Assembly (NCBI GenBank): GCA_934675735.1
Contig: CAKURR010000004.1
Coordinates: forward strand, 62,001-126,000
DNA: 64,000 bases
Direction: 5' to 3'
DNA from: an uncultured Clostridia bacterium
Lineage (GTDB): Bacteria > Bacillota > Clostridia > Christensenellales > Aristaeellaceae
Position 1 is the stretch's first letter, and each line of letters starts with the position of its first letter. A model generated the notes under the pieces. That model was given only the letters and a program-made list of their open reading frames with translations. It searched no databases and had not been told where the DNA came from. A program made the translations under genes and the position numbers. Positions 36,904 through 46,308 of the stretch are shown here, piece after piece.

Positions 36904-39462
36904 TTACTTCGTGTCATACCACGAGCGGCCGGAATGAACGTCTGCAATCAACGGCACGCGCAGCGACGCGGCGCTTTCCATGCAGCGGCGCAGAAGCGCT
37001 TCCACCTGCTCGCGCTCGGTTTCCGGCGCTTCGACAATCAGCTCGTCGTGCACCTGCAAAATCAGCTTTGCCGCCAGACCCGAGACTTTCAGCTCGTCGT
37101 GCACGGCGTTCATCGCAATCTTGATGATGTCTGCCGCCGCGCCCTGCACGGGCGTGTTCATCGCGGCGCGCTCGCCGAATTGGCGGCGGTTGTAGTTTGG
37201 GCTGCTCAGCTCCGGCAGGGGACGGCGGCGGCCGTACATTGTGACGGAATAGCCCTCCGCCTTGCCCTGACTGACGCACGCATCCATAAACCGATGAATC
37301 GCCGGATAGCGCGCAAAATAGCGCGCGATGAACTCGGCGGCTTCCTTGCGGGAGATGTGCAGGTTGGAGGCCAGACCGAAATCGCTGATGCCGTAGACAA
37401 TGCCGAAATTGACGGCCTTTGCGCTCGAGCGCATCTGCGGCGTGACCTCGTCAAGCGGCACGCCGTAAACCTCCGCCGCCGTTCGGGCGTGAATATCCTG
37501 CCCGAGCGTGAAGGCCTCGCACATCGCCTCGTCGCCCGAAAGATGGGCGAGCAGGCGCAGCTCAATCTGCGAGTAATCCGCATCGACGAGCACGCTGCCC
37601 GTCGGCGCGATGAACGCGCGGCGGATTTCGCGGCCCATCGGCGTGCGCACGGGGATATTCTGCAAATTCGGCTCGCTGGAGGAAATACGCCCCGTCGCGG
37701 CGATGGTCTGGTCAAACCAGGTGTGAATGCGCCCGTCGCGCCCCGTCAGCCGAAGCAGACCGTCGATATACGTGCTCTTGAGCTTGGCGACCTGCCGATA
37801 GAGCAGAATCTTTTCCACGGCGGGGTGCAGCTCGGCCAGCTCGTTTAAGGTCTCCGCGTCGGTGGAATAGCCGCGCGCGGTCTTTTTCTTCGCGGGCAGG
37901 CCCAGCGTGTCAAAGAGCACGCTGCCCAGCTGCTGCGGGCTGTTCAAATTGAACGGCGCAACGCCGCACAGGTCAAAGATTTCCGTTTTCAGCTCCGCAA
38001 TCTGCTTGTCATACTGCGCGCCCAGCCGCGTCAGCTCGTCTTTATCCACGAGGAAGCCGTCGCGTTCCATGTCGTAAAGCGTCAGCAGCAGCGGCAGTTC
38101 GATTTCGCGGTAAAGCCTGGTCATCTCCTGCTCGTCCAGCGCGCGCTCGTCCGCGAGCGTCTGTTCCAGCAGGGCGGCGGCGTTTTCCGGCGCGTCGTAT
38201 TTGCCGCTCTGCGGGGCGAGCAGATACTGCATCAGCTGGTCGTCGTCAAACGTCGCCGTGACGGCCAGCCCCCACGGCGCAAGCTCGGTTTTCAGCCGCT
38301 TGGCGTTCCAGAGGATGAGCGGGCGCGCGCCCGTCAGCAGGGGAGAGAGCGCTTTCGCCGCGCCGAGCGGGTCGAGTCCGCCGCCGAGCAGCCCCTGAGC
38401 GTAGGGAATGAGCGCCCGAACGCTGTCCTCCGCCGCGAAGGAGACGCCGTCCTCCCGCATGAGCAGGGCGACGCGCGCATCCGTCGGCAGGGCGGCGAGA
38501 AATTCGGCGATTTCCGCATCGGAAACCAGCTGCCGCTCGTCCTGCCACACAATCTGCGGCGCGGCGGGGGCGCTTTCCTCCGCGCGGAGGCCGGAAAGCT
38601 GCAAAAGGCGGCTCGTCAGGGTTTTTAGCCCCAGCTGCTCAAACAGCGGCAATACGCCCGTCATGTCGCCCAGACGGCAATCCTCCAGCGTCACGTCGTC
38701 CAGCGGCACATAACGCGTGATGGTCGCGATTTTTTTGCTCATCAGGCCGGACATGCGCCCGTCGAGCATCTTTTCGCGCTGCTTGCCCTTGAGGTCGGTA
38801 TCCGCATGGTCAAGCGCGTTTTCCAGCGTGCCGTAAGCGGTCAGCAGTTTGACCGCCGTCTTTTCGCCGATGCCGGGCACGCCGGGGATATTGTCGCTCG
38901 CGTCGCCCATCAGGCCCTTCAAATCAGGAATCTGTGCGGGGGTCACGCCGAAATCCTCGAGCACCTTTTCGGGCGTGTAGCGAACCACGTCGCTCACGCC
39001 GCGCTTGGTATAGAGCACGTTGCTCGTCTCGGTGACCAGCTGCATGGAATCGCGGTCGCCCGTGACCAGCAGCGCGGGGATGCCCGCTTCTTCGCAGCGG
39101 CGAGCGAACGTGCCCAGAATGTCGTCGGCCTCAAAGGTCGGGCAGGTCAGAATCTTCACGCCCATCTTTTCCAGACATTCGCGCACCAAATCAAACTGCG
39201 GGCGCAGCTCGGGCGCAGTCGGCTTGCGGCCCGCCTTGTATTCGCTGTAATCCTTGTGGCGGAAGGTCGGGCCGTGCAGGTCGAACGCCACCGCCAGATA
39301 GCGCGGATGCTCGTCGCCGACCACCTTGAAGAGCATGGAAAGAAAGCCGAAAACGGCATTGGTATACACGCCGTCCGCGTTGGAGAGCGGGGGCAGGGCG
39401 TGGAAAGCGCGGTGCATGAGGCTGTTGCCATCGACGATGACAAAGGTATCCGGCTGTGACAT
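36904..39462 (-). CDS. polA: DNA polymerase I
   Basis: This 852-residue enzyme fills gaps and removes RNA primers. The N-terminal 5'-3' nuclease holds FEADDILGTFAR and GLMGDASDNIPGVPGIG. The middle region aligns with the 3'-5' exonuclease domain, but I see no intact Asp-x-Glu motif, suggesting it cannot proofread. The polymerase domain has motif A VDADYSQIELRLLAHLS, motif B RSSAKAVNFGIVYG and motif C VHDE. ATG at 39462 follows AAGGGAG. The gene starts the polA, coaE-slt, binding-protein run on the minus strand. Confidence 0.97.
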   Translation of the reverse strand: MSQPDTFVIVDGNSLMHRAFHALPPLSNADGVYTNAVFGFLSMLFKVVGDEHPRYLAVAFDLHGPTFRHKDYSEYKAGRKPTAPELRPQFDLVRECLEKMGVKILTCPTFEADDILGTFARRCEEAGIPALLVTGDRDSMQLVTETSNVLYTKRGVSDVVRYTPEKVLEDFGVTPAQIPDLKGLMGDASDNIPGVPGIGEKTAVKLLTAYGTLENALDHADTDLKGKQREKMLDGRMSGLMSKKIATITRYVPLDDVTLEDCRLGDMTGVLPLFEQLGLKTLTSRLLQLSGLRAEESAPAAPQIVWQDERQLVSDAEIAEFLAALPTDARVALLMREDGVSFAAEDSVRALIPYAQGLLGGGLDPLGAAKALSPLLTGARPLILWNAKRLKTELAPWGLAVTATFDDDQLMQYLLAPQSGKYDAPENAAALLEQTLADERALDEQEMTRLYREIELPLLLTLYDMERDGFLVDKDELTRLGAQYDKQIAELKTEIFDLCGVAPFNLNSPQQLGSVLFDTLGLPAKKKTARGYSTDAETLNELAELHPAVEKILLYRQVAKLKSTYIDGLLRLTGRDGRIHTWFDQTIAATGRISSSEPNLQNIPVRTPMGREIRRAFIAPTGSVLVDADYSQIELRLLAHLSGDEAMCEAFTLGQDIHARTAAEVYGVPLDEVTPQMRSSAKAVNFGIVYGISDFGLASNLHISRKEAAEFIARYFARYPAIHRFMDACVSQGKAEGYSVTMYGRRRPLPELSSPNYNRRQFGERAAMNTPVQGAAADIIKIAMNAVHDELKVSGLAAKLILQVHDELIVEAPETEREQVEALLRRCMESAASLRVPLIADVHSGRSWYDTK

Positions 39463-39499
39463 GGCGGTCTCCCTTCGGCAGATAAAATCATTCATGCTT

Positions 39500-39528
39500 A
39501 TGATATCACAAAGGCGGAAAAAATACAA
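39500..39528 (-). promoter_or_regulatory. polA promoter
   Basis: On the minus strand TTGTAT (complement of 39523-39528) and TATCAT (complement of 39500-39505) are 17 bases apart. Confidence 0.65.
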
Positions 39529-39546
39529 ACGGATTGGCGGGATAAC

Positions 39547-39578
39547 CAAAAGCGCCCTGCCGACGCGGGCAGAGCGCT
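39547..39578 (-). terminator. copA terminator
   Basis: AGCGCTCTGCC and GGCAGGGCGCT (minus strand, 39578-39551) form an 11-bp stem with one wobble, followed by TTTTGG. Confidence 0.75.
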
Positions 39579-39597
39579 TGAAAGAGACTGCGAAAAA

Positions 39598-39810
39598 TCA
39601 GCCGACGATATCCGTCACCTTGTAATCCTTGTCCTCGACGGCTTTCTTGAGCACGGCGTTATCCACAGCCTTGCTGAGGGTCACGACGGCGGTGCCGCTG
39701 GTGTGGCTGACCTCGGCGGCGGCGACGCCGTCAACCGCTTCGAGCGCCTTCTTCACGGCGGCTTCGCAGTGGCCGCACATCATGCCTTCAATCTTCATCG
39801 TCTTTTCCAT
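39598..39810 (-). CDS. Possible separately translated CopZ-like copper chaperone (internal start within copA)
   Basis: Codon Met769 of copA is preceded by a perfect AAGGAGG (complement of 39819-39825) at a spacing of 8 bases. Starting there gives a 70-residue protein, [19 protein letters not shown] onwards, that is a complete CopZ-type copper chaperone. It is in frame with copA and has no stop codon between. Either the chaperone is made both free and fused, or an ancestral copA-copZ gene pair lost its stop codon. Confidence 0.55.
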   Translation of the reverse strand: MEKTMKIEGMMCGHCEAAVKKALEAVDGVAAAEVSHTSGTAVVTLSKAVDNAVLKKAVEDKDYKVTDIVG

Positions 39811-42114
39811 GGTTGTTTCCTCCTTGTGATGTTTCTTTTTGATTTTTTTATCTTTCCCTGCATCATGCAGCTTGAAAAGATTCAGTCTCAGCGCGTTGGA
39901 GACCACGCAGAAGCTCGACAGGCTCATCGCCGCCGCGCCGAACATGGGGTTGAGCGTCCAGCCGAAAATCGGAATCCATACGCCCGCGGCCAGCGGAATG
40001 CCGATGACGTTGTAGAAGAACGCCCAGAACAGGTTTTCGTGGATGTTGCGCAGCGTGGCACGGCTCAGGCGAATGGCAGCGGGCACATCGCTCAGCAGGC
40101 TCTTCATCAGCACAACGTCGGCCGCGTCGATGGCCACATCCGTGCCCGCGCCGATGGCAATGCCGATATCCGCGCGGGTGAGGGCGGGCGCGTCGTTGAT
40201 GCCGTCGCCAACCATCGCGACCTTGCCCTGCTTTTGCAGTTTGCGAATGACGCTTTCCTTCCCCTCCGGCAGAACACCCGCGATCACCTCGTCCACGCCG
40301 GCCTGACGGCCGATGGCGCGCGCGGTCTTTTCGTTGTCGCCCGTGAGCATCACGACGTGGATGCCCATGTTGCGCAGCGCGGCAATCGCGGCGGGGCTGT
40401 CCTCCTTGATGACGTCGGCCACGGCGATGACGCCCGCCAGCTTGCCGCCCTTGGCGAAGAGCAGCGGCGTTTTGCCCTCTTCCGCAAGGGCCTCGGCCTT
40501 ATCGCGCAGCGTCTGCGGCACGTCGGTCTGGGTGGAGATGAAAGCGAAGCTGCCGCCCAGCAGCGTTTCGCCGTTCAGCGTCGCGGTCAGGCCGTTGCCG
40601 GGCAGGGCGCGGAAATCGGCGGTTTCCGAAACGGTCAGCTTATCCTCTTCGGCGCGCAGCATGACGGCGCGGGCGAGGGGATGTTCGCTGCGCTGCTCGA
40701 GCGCGGCGGCGAGGGAGAGGAGCGCGGTTTCGGTCATCCCGTCGGCAGGCAGCACGTCGGTCACGCGCGGCTCGCCCTTGGTGATGGTGCCGGTCTTATC
40801 CAGCGCGACGATTTCGGTCTTGCCGGTTTCCTCCAGCGCGACGGCGGTCTTGAACAGAATGCCGTTCTTCGCGCCGAGGCCGTTGCCGACCATGATGGCG
40901 ACCGGCGTCGCCAGACCGAGCGCGCACGGGCAGCTGATGACCAGCACAGAGATGCCGCGCGCCAGCGCGAAGCCGATGGGTTTGCCGCAGAGCAGCCACA
41001 CGGCGGTGGTGATGACGGCGATGGTGATGACCGTCGGCACGAACACGCCGGAGACCTTGTCGGCGACCTTCGCGATCGGCGCTTTCGTCGCCGCCGCGTC
41101 GGAAACCATCTTGATGATTTGGGAGAGGGTCGTATCCTCGCCGACGCGCGTCGCTTCGCAGCGCAGGAAGCCGGACTGATTCGTCGTCGCGGCGGAAACG
41201 CTGTCGCCGACGGTCTTATCCACGGGGATGCTTTCGCCCGTCAGCGCGGATTCGTTCACGGCGCTTTCGCCTTCCAGAATCACGCCGTCCACGGGGATGT
41301 TTTCGCCCGGGCGGACGACGAACACATCGCCGCGCTTCACCTGAGCAATCGGCACGGCGACCTCCTGCCCGTTGCGGATGAGCGTCGCGGTTTGCGGGGC
41401 GAGCTTCATCAGGCTCTTGAGCGCGTCGGTCGTCTTGCCCTTGGAGCGGGCCTCGAGCATTTTGCCGACGGTAATCAGCGCCAGAATCATGGCGGCGGAT
41501 TCAAAATAGAACTCGTGCATGTAGCTCATAACAGCCGCCGCGTCGCCGCGCACTTGTGCGCCCGTCATGGCAAAGAGGGCGTAGGTGCTGTAACCGAAGG
41601 ACGCGGTCGCGCCCAGCGCCACGAGCGTATCCATATTCGGTGCGCCGTGGAACAGCGACTTGAAGCCGTTGATGAAGAATTTCCGGTTGATGACCATGAC
41701 GGCGATGGTCAGCAGCATCTGAATCAGGCCCATGGCGACGTGGTTGCCGTCAAAGAACGACGGCAGCGGCCAGCCCCACATCATGTGGCCCATCGAGAAA
41801 TACATCAATACGATGAGGAAGCCCAGCGACGCGATTAAGCGGCGCTTGAGCGCCGGCGTTTCGTGGTCGGCCAGCGCGTCCTCCTGCTCGGCGATGCTCG
41901 GGGCGGATTGCGCCGCGCCCTTGAGCGACGCGCCGTAGCCCGCCGCCTGCACGGCGGAGATGACCGCGTCCGGCGTGGCCGTGCCTTCCACGCCCATCGA
42001 ATTGGTCAGCAGGCTGACCGAACAGCTCGTCACGCCCGGCACGGCGGAAACGGCCTTTTCCACACGGGCGCTGCAAGCCGCGCAGCTCATGCCCGTTACG
42101 GTATATTGTTCCAT
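39598..42114 (-). CDS. copA: Copper-exporting P1B-type ATPase with C-terminal CopZ-like domain
   Basis: This 838-residue pump exports Cu(I). It has an N-terminal heavy-metal domain (GMSCAAC, Cys11 and Cys14), eight membrane helices with the SCPC transport motif near residue 394, phosphorylated Asp439 in DKTGT, and [11 protein letters not shown] second heavy-metal domain (GMMCGHC, Cys780 and Cys783) is attached at the C-terminus after a Lys/His-rich linker, an unusual place. The ATG at 42114 has AAAGGAG upstream. CsoR is encoded just upstream on the same strand, so copper probably controls expression. Confidence 0.95.
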   Translation of the reverse strand: MEQYTVTGMSCAACSARVEKAVSAVPGVTSCSVSLLTNSMGVEGTATPDAVISAVQAAGYGASLKGAAQSAPSIAEQEDALADHETPALKRRLIASLGFLIVLMYFSMGHMMWGWPLPSFFDGNHVAMGLIQMLLTIAVMVINRKFFINGFKSLFHGAPNMDTLVALGATASFGYSTYALFAMTGAQVRGDAAAVMSYMHEFYFESAAMILALITVGKMLEARSKGKTTDALKSLMKLAPQTATLIRNGQEVAVPIAQVKRGDVFVVRPGENIPVDGVILEGESAVNESALTGESIPVDKTVGDSVSAATTNQSGFLRCEATRVGEDTTLSQIIKMVSDAAATKAPIAKVADKVSGVFVPTVITIAVITTAVWLLCGKPIGFALARGISVLVISCPCALGLATPVAIMVGNGLGAKNGILFKTAVALEETGKTEIVALDKTGTITKGEPRVTDVLPADGMTETALLSLAAALEQRSEHPLARAVMLRAEEDKLTVSETADFRALPGNGLTATLNGETLLGGSFAFISTQTDVPQTLRDKAEALAEEGKTPLLFAKGGKLAGVIAVADVIKEDSPAAIAALRNMGIHVVMLTGDNEKTARAIGRQAGVDEVIAGVLPEGKESVIRKLQKQGKVAMVGDGINDAPALTRADIGIAIGAGTDVAIDAADVVLMKSLLSDVPAAIRLSRATLRNIHENLFWAFFYNVIGIPLAAGVWIPIFGWTLNPMFGAAAMSLSSFCVVSNALRLNLFKLHDAGKDKKIKKKHHKEETTMEKTMKIEGMMCGHCEAAVKKALEAVDGVAAAEVSHTSGTAVVTLSKAVDNAVLKKAVEDKDYKVTDIVG

Positions 42115-42129
42115 AAAGGACTCCTTTCA

Positions 42130-42283
42130 TAGGGGAAACGTTTGGGGCTTTGCCCCAAGCCCCACAAGGGAACTGAGTTCCCTTGACCTTCCGCCTTGCT
42201 TCGCGGCATGCCGCGAAGCGGAGGAGGGAAGTCCAGAAACCTCAGGTTTCTGGCAGGGTTTGGGACAGCGTCCCAACGTACAC
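42130..42283. repeat. Modular palindromic repeat, copy 12 (full composite)
   Basis: Modules are GGGGCTTTGCCCC, AAGGGAACTGAGTTCCCTT, CGCTTCGCGG-CATG-CCGCGAAGCG, the palindrome around CCAGAAACCTCAGGTTTCTGG, and GGGACAGCGTCCC. It separates csoR from copA and is the last copy in the window. Confidence 0.88.
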
Positions 42284-42291
42284 TTCCGTGT

Positions 42292-42606
42292 TTACCGCAT
42301 CAGCTTTTGAAGCGTGGTCAAAAGCTCGTCGATGGTTTCGTCCTTGCCGTCGCGGATGTCCTGCGCGACGCAGGTTTTGATGTGGTTGGCCAGCAACACC
42401 TTCGAGAAGCTGTTCAGCGCCGCGCTTGCCGCCGCAACCTGGGTCAGAATATCGGGACAGTATGCGTCTTTTTCAACCATGCCGCGAATGCCGCGAATCT
42501 GCCCTTCAATGCGGCTGAGCCGATTGAGCAGGTCGCGCTCTTCTTTGTCATCCCGATGTTTGGTTCGGCAATGGCAGCAACAGGCTTTTTCTTCATCATC
42601 ACTCAT
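42292..42606 (-). CDS. csoR: Copper-sensing repressor CsoR
   Basis: This 104-residue helical repressor belongs to the CsoR/RcnR family. The Cu(I) ligands of CsoR are present with exact spacing: Cys50, His75 and Cys79 (YCPDIL and ANHIKTCV). The DNA-facing RLSRIEGQIRGIRGM helix precedes them. The N-terminus has an extra CCCHC cluster. Binding of Cu(I) should release DNA. GAGGTG lies ahead of the ATG at 42606. It is transcribed toward copA, with a repeat between. Confidence 0.93.
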   Translation of the reverse strand: MSDDEEKACCCHCRTKHRDDKEERDLLNRLSRIEGQIRGIRGMVEKDAYCPDILTQVAAASAALNSFSKVLLANHIKTCVAQDIRDGKDETIDELLTTLQKLMR

Positions 42607-42630
42607 GCTTTTCACCTCGCTTGCGGCGAT

Positions 42631-42659
42631 ATTATATACCCCTTGGGGGTATCTGTCAA
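42631..42659 (-). promoter_or_regulatory. csoR promoter with CsoR operator in the spacer
   Basis: On the minus strand TTGACA (complement of 42654-42659) and TATAAT (complement of 42631-42636) are 17 bases apart. The operator-like inverted repeat ATACCCC-TTG-GGGGTAT (42636-42652) fills the spacer, so a bound repressor would block polymerase. Confidence 0.88.
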
Positions 42660-42801
42660 GGGGCAATTTAACGGCTTTCATCGCGCAGACGGAAGGAGTT
42701 GTAAAAAATGAAGTACAAACTTAAATTCATTTAATTATCGTCAGAATCAACACTGTAATTCTAAAGAATTGCAGGAAGTAAGAAAATATGAGTCAAAAAC
42801 A

Positions 42802-42830
42802 TTGACGACAGGCGAAAAAAGCGCTATACT
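42802..42830 (+). promoter_or_regulatory. glnN promoter
   Basis: TTGACG (42802-42807) and TATACT (42825-42830) are 17 bases apart. The leader then holds a small hairpin, CGTCGCG-CA-CGCGACG (42881-42896), next to the ribosome-binding site. Apart from this and the divergent csoR promoter, nothing else is seen in 42607-42914. Confidence 0.85.
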
Positions 42831-42914
42831 GACGCACGTTAATTGCAAACGGCAAACACAAAAGCCGATTGCCTGAGCACCGTCGCGCACGCGACGCAGA
42901 TGGGAGAGATTAGA

Positions 42915-44990
42915 ATGAAGAAAGTGCCCGAACTGTTTGGCAGCATGGTCTTTAACGAGGCTGTCATGAAGGAAAGACTGCCCAAGGATGTTTATAAAGC
43001 GCTTAAGCAGACCGTGCGCCAGGGGACGGCGCTTGACCCGCAGGTGGCAGGCGTCGTGGCCAATGCAATGAAGGATTGGGCGATTGAAAAGGGCGCGACC
43101 CATTTCACCCACTGGTTCCAGCCGATGACGGGCATCACCGCAGAGAAGCACGATTCGTTCATTTCGCCCTGCCCGGACGGCACGGTGATTATGGAGTTCT
43201 CCGGCAAGGAGCTGATTAAGGGCGAGCCGGATGCGTCGTCCTTCCCCTCCGGCGGTCTGCGCGCGACGTTTGAGGCGCGCGGCTATACCGCGTGGGACCC
43301 GACCAGCTACGCGTTCATCAAGGATGACACGCTGTGCATCCCGACGGCGTTCTGCTCGTATACGGGCGAAATTCTGGATAAGAAAACGCCGCTGCTGCGC
43401 TCGATGGAGGCCATCAGCAAGGAAGCCTGCCGCGTGCTGAAGCTCTTCGGCAAGACAGTTTCCCGCGTGACGACGACCGTCGGCCCGGAGCAGGAGTATT
43501 TCCTGATTGACAAAGAGGATTATAAGAAGCGCCCCGACCTGATTCTGACGGGCCGTACGCTCTTCGGCGCGATGAGCCCGAAGGGGCAGGAGATGGAGGA
43601 TCACTACTTCGGCTCCATCCGCCCGCGCGTCAAGGCGTTCATGGCCGATCTGGACGAGGAACTTTGGAAGCTGGGCATCAACGCCAAGACCGAGCACAAC
43701 GAGGTTGCGCCCTGCCAGCATGAGATGGCGCCGATTTTCGCCACCGCGAATATCGCGACTGACCACAACCAGCTGACGATGGAAATCATGAAGAAGGTGG
43801 CCGACCGTCACGGTCTGGTCTGCCTGCTGCATGAGAAACCGTTTGACGGCGTGAACGGCTCGGGTAAGCACAACAACTGGTCGATTTCCACCGATAAGGG
43901 CGAGAACCTGCTCGACCCCGGCTCCACCCCGATGGAAAACGCGCAGTTCCTGCTTTTCCTGACCGCGGTCATCAAGGCCGTGGACGAGTATCAGGATTTG
44001 CTGCGCATCAGCGTCGCCAGCGCGGGCAACGACCATCGTCTGGGCGCGAACGAGGCGCCGCCCGCCATCGTCTCCATGTATGTCGGCGACGAATTGGCTG
44101 CGGTCATCCATTCGCTGGTGGAAGGCACGGATTACAAGGCCGCGGGGCACAAGAGCATGGATATCGGCGTGACCAGCCTGCCGCATATCCCGCAGGACAA
44201 CTCCGACCGCAACCGCACCTCGCCGTTCGCCTTCACGGGCAACAAGTTCGAGTTCCGTATGCCGGGTTCTTCCTTCAACATCGCCTGCACCAACATTATG
44301 CTCAACACCGTCGTTGCGGATGAGCTGATGGCGTTTGCCGACGAGCTGGAGAAGGCCGACGACTTCGAGACTGCGCTCTCCAAACTGATTCGCCGCGAGC
44401 TGGCCGCGCATAAGCGCATTCTGTTCAATGGCAACGGTTACAGCGACGAGTGGCCGAAGGAGGCTGAGAAGCGCGGGCTGCTCAATCTGCGCTCCACGCC
44501 GGAGGCGCTCATCCATTACACCGACGCGAAGAACGTCGCGCTGTTCGCCCGCCACGGCATCTACACCGAGACGGAAATCAAGTCCCGTCAGGATATCAAC
44601 ATGGAGGAATACGCCAAGGTCATCCATATCGAGGCGCTGACCTCGCTGGATATGCTCGGCAAGATGATTATCCCCGCCTGCGCGGCGTATTCCAAGTCGC
44701 TGGCCGAGGGGGTCGCGGTGAAGAAAAGCATCGGCGTGGATGCGCCTGCCGAAGCCGCCGCCGTTCGCGAGCTGACCGAGAAAACCGCCGAGCTGATGGC
44801 GCTGGAGGAGAAGCTGAAAGCCGCCGTCGCCGCCGAGCCGGAAGCGCTGAACGACCGCGCAATGTATGAGCACGAGACCGTCATCCCTGCGATGGAGGCC
44901 GCGCGCAAGCTCGCCGACGAGCTGGAAGGCAAGGTCGGCAAGAACTATTGGCCGATGCCGACTTACGCGGATCTGCTGTTCTACGTCTAA
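42915..44990 (+). CDS. glnN: Glutamine synthetase, type III
   Basis: This 691-residue protein has the length of type III glutamine synthetase and makes glutamine from glutamate, ammonia and ATP. Signatures are [52 protein letters not shown] and the C-terminal [17 protein letters not shown] at 42915 is preceded by GGGAGAG; the upstream extension in frame is not conserved-looking. It is a single-gene unit with its own promoter and terminator. Confidence 0.97.
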   Translation: MKKVPELFGSMVFNEAVMKERLPKDVYKALKQTVRQGTALDPQVAGVVANAMKDWAIEKGATHFTHWFQPMTGITAEKHDSFISPCPDGTVIMEFSGKELIKGEPDASSFPSGGLRATFEARGYTAWDPTSYAFIKDDTLCIPTAFCSYTGEILDKKTPLLRSMEAISKEACRVLKLFGKTVSRVTTTVGPEQEYFLIDKEDYKKRPDLILTGRTLFGAMSPKGQEMEDHYFGSIRPRVKAFMADLDEELWKLGINAKTEHNEVAPCQHEMAPIFATANIATDHNQLTMEIMKKVADRHGLVCLLHEKPFDGVNGSGKHNNWSISTDKGENLLDPGSTPMENAQFLLFLTAVIKAVDEYQDLLRISVASAGNDHRLGANEAPPAIVSMYVGDELAAVIHSLVEGTDYKAAGHKSMDIGVTSLPHIPQDNSDRNRTSPFAFTGNKFEFRMPGSSFNIACTNIMLNTVVADELMAFADELEKADDFETALSKLIRRELAAHKRILFNGNGYSDEWPKEAEKRGLLNLRSTPEALIHYTDAKNVALFARHGIYTETEIKSRQDINMEEYAKVIHIEALTSLDMLGKMIIPACAAYSKSLAEGVAVKKSIGVDAPAEAAAVRELTEKTAELMALEEKLKAAVAAEPEALNDRAMYEHETVIPAMEAARKLADELEGKVGKNYWPMPTYADLLFYV

Positions 44991-45024
44991 GCAATCAAAT
45001 CTAAGGATTCAAAAGAAGATAAAC

Positions 45025-45056
45025 AAAAGGACGATGCGTTCGTGCATCGTCCTTTT
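45025..45056. terminator. Bidirectional terminator between glnN and the maturase gene
   Basis: AAAAGGACGATGC (45025-45037) pairs perfectly with GCATCGTCCTTTT (45044-45056). A and T runs on both flanks let it serve both convergent genes. Confidence 0.9.
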
Positions 45057-45058
45057 GC

Positions 45059-46177
45059 TTATCCCCGCGCATAGCGCTGACGAATGCTCTCTGCCATGGC
45101 TTGAAGCTGCGGCAGGCGCGCATCGAAAAACCGCTTGTTGCCTGCGCACAGGCAGGAAAGACTCGGCGCGTCGCCGATAAACGGTTCGCGCTCGCGACGG
45201 CAGCCGCCGCGGCAGAGGGGCGCATACGGGCAGGAAAGACAGGCTTCGTTCAGCGGAATTGACAGCTTGCGGAAGGTTTCGCCGACCTCCGACTTGGCGA
45301 GCTTGAAAAAGGAAGCGTCGTTGATGTTGCCCATGCGCCACGCATCGAGCACGTAGAAGTCGCAGGGGTAGACGCTGCCGTCCGCCTCAATCAGGTAATA
45401 CTGCCCGCAGCGGCCGGACATGCCGCAGCTTTCGGGCGGTCGGCCGAGCAGCATGCCCACCCAGTTGTCAAACGTGCGGATGCTGACGGGATGATTTTTG
45501 CGCCACGCCTTTTCGTATCGGTCGAACGTGCGGATGAGAAAATCGCCGTAGGTCTGCGCGTTCAGCGAAAAAGCGCGCTTTTGCCCGTCCAGCTCGTCCA
45601 GACAGGGGATGAATTGCAGATAGCGGTGCGGGGCGAGCGCGTCGAACACGGCTTCCGGCGCGGCGGCAGCCTGCTCGGTGACGACGCAGAGGATGTTGTA
45701 ATCGATGCGGTGTTTTTGCAGAATGCCGATGCCCCGCATGACCTGCGCGTGGGTGGGCGCATTGGCTGCATCCATGCGATACAGGTCGTGCAGCGCCTGT
45801 GTGCCGTCTGCCGATACGCCGACCAGAAAGCCGCCGGCCCTGAAAATCTCCGCCCATTCGTCGTCGATAAGCGTGCCGTTGGTCTGCACGGCGTTTGTGA
45901 CGGGCAGGCGGCGGGTGTTGTATTGCTTTTGCAGCGCGATGACGCGCCTGAAAAACGCTTTGCCCGCCAACAGCGGCTCGCCGCCCTGAAAGGCAAAGCT
46001 GACATGCCCGTCCGCATAGGCGAACGCGCGGCGAATCAGCGTGTTCAGGGTCGTCTCATCCATCAGGCCGTAACAGGCCGTTTCGCGGTGCGCGCTCACG
46101 TCGGCGTAAAAGCAATAACGGCAGCGCATGTTGCACGCGCCGGAAGCGGGCTTGATGAGCAGGGAGAGAGCGGGCAT
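45059..46177 (-). CDS. Anaerobic sulfatase-maturating enzyme (radical SAM, SPASM)
   Basis: This 372-residue radical SAM enzyme oxidises the active-site Cys (or Ser) of sulfatases to formylglycine. The SAM cluster ligands are Cys15, Cys19 and Cys22 (CNMRCRYC), and FQGGEPL follows near residue 65. The C-terminal SPASM region carries seven or more cysteines for two auxiliary clusters (CGMSGRCGQYY, CLSCPYAPLCRGGCR). The sulfatase it would modify is the next gene upstream. Minus-strand TTGCTT and TATACT (46239-46211) may form a weak promoter of its own. Confidence 0.93.
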   Translation of the reverse strand: MPALSLLIKPASGACNMRCRYCFYADVSAHRETACYGLMDETTLNTLIRRAFAYADGHVSFAFQGGEPLLAGKAFFRRVIALQKQYNTRRLPVTNAVQTNGTLIDDEWAEIFRAGGFLVGVSADGTQALHDLYRMDAANAPTHAQVMRGIGILQKHRIDYNILCVVTEQAAAAPEAVFDALAPHRYLQFIPCLDELDGQKRAFSLNAQTYGDFLIRTFDRYEKAWRKNHPVSIRTFDNWVGMLLGRPPESCGMSGRCGQYYLIEADGSVYPCDFYVLDAWRMGNINDASFFKLAKSEVGETFRKLSIPLNEACLSCPYAPLCRGGCRREREPFIGDAPSLSCLCAGNKRFFDARLPQLQAMAESIRQRYARG

Positions 46178-46242
46178 GTCGAGTCATCCTTTCGGGCGGA
46201 ATTTGATATCAGTATACCAGCGCGGGGCACAAAAAGCAAATG

Positions 46243-46284
46243 AAAACGCCGATGCGCCCGCCGGTAGGCGGGGCAGCATCGGCG
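46243..46284 (-). terminator. Terminator-like hairpin after the sulfatase gene
   Basis: CGCCGATGC (46247-46255) pairs with GCATCGGCG (46276-46284), with an inner CCCGCC/GGCGGG stem. On the minus strand it is followed by TTTTC. Read-through into the maturase gene may be partial. Confidence 0.75.
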
Positions 46285-46308
46285 CAAAAGAAGAGGAAGC
46301 TGTGTCGG

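Noticed and set aside
39835..39860. A-rich stretch in copA as a programmed -1 frameshift site
   Set aside because: The A7 run is not in the phase needed for a classical X-XXY-YYZ slip, and the downstream domain is already in frame.
33686..42114. Long open frames on the plus strand opposite the SBP, coaE-slt, polA and copA genes
   Set aside because: They are mirror frames of GC-rich genes with Arg/Ala/Gly-rich, domain-free products and no plausible start sites.
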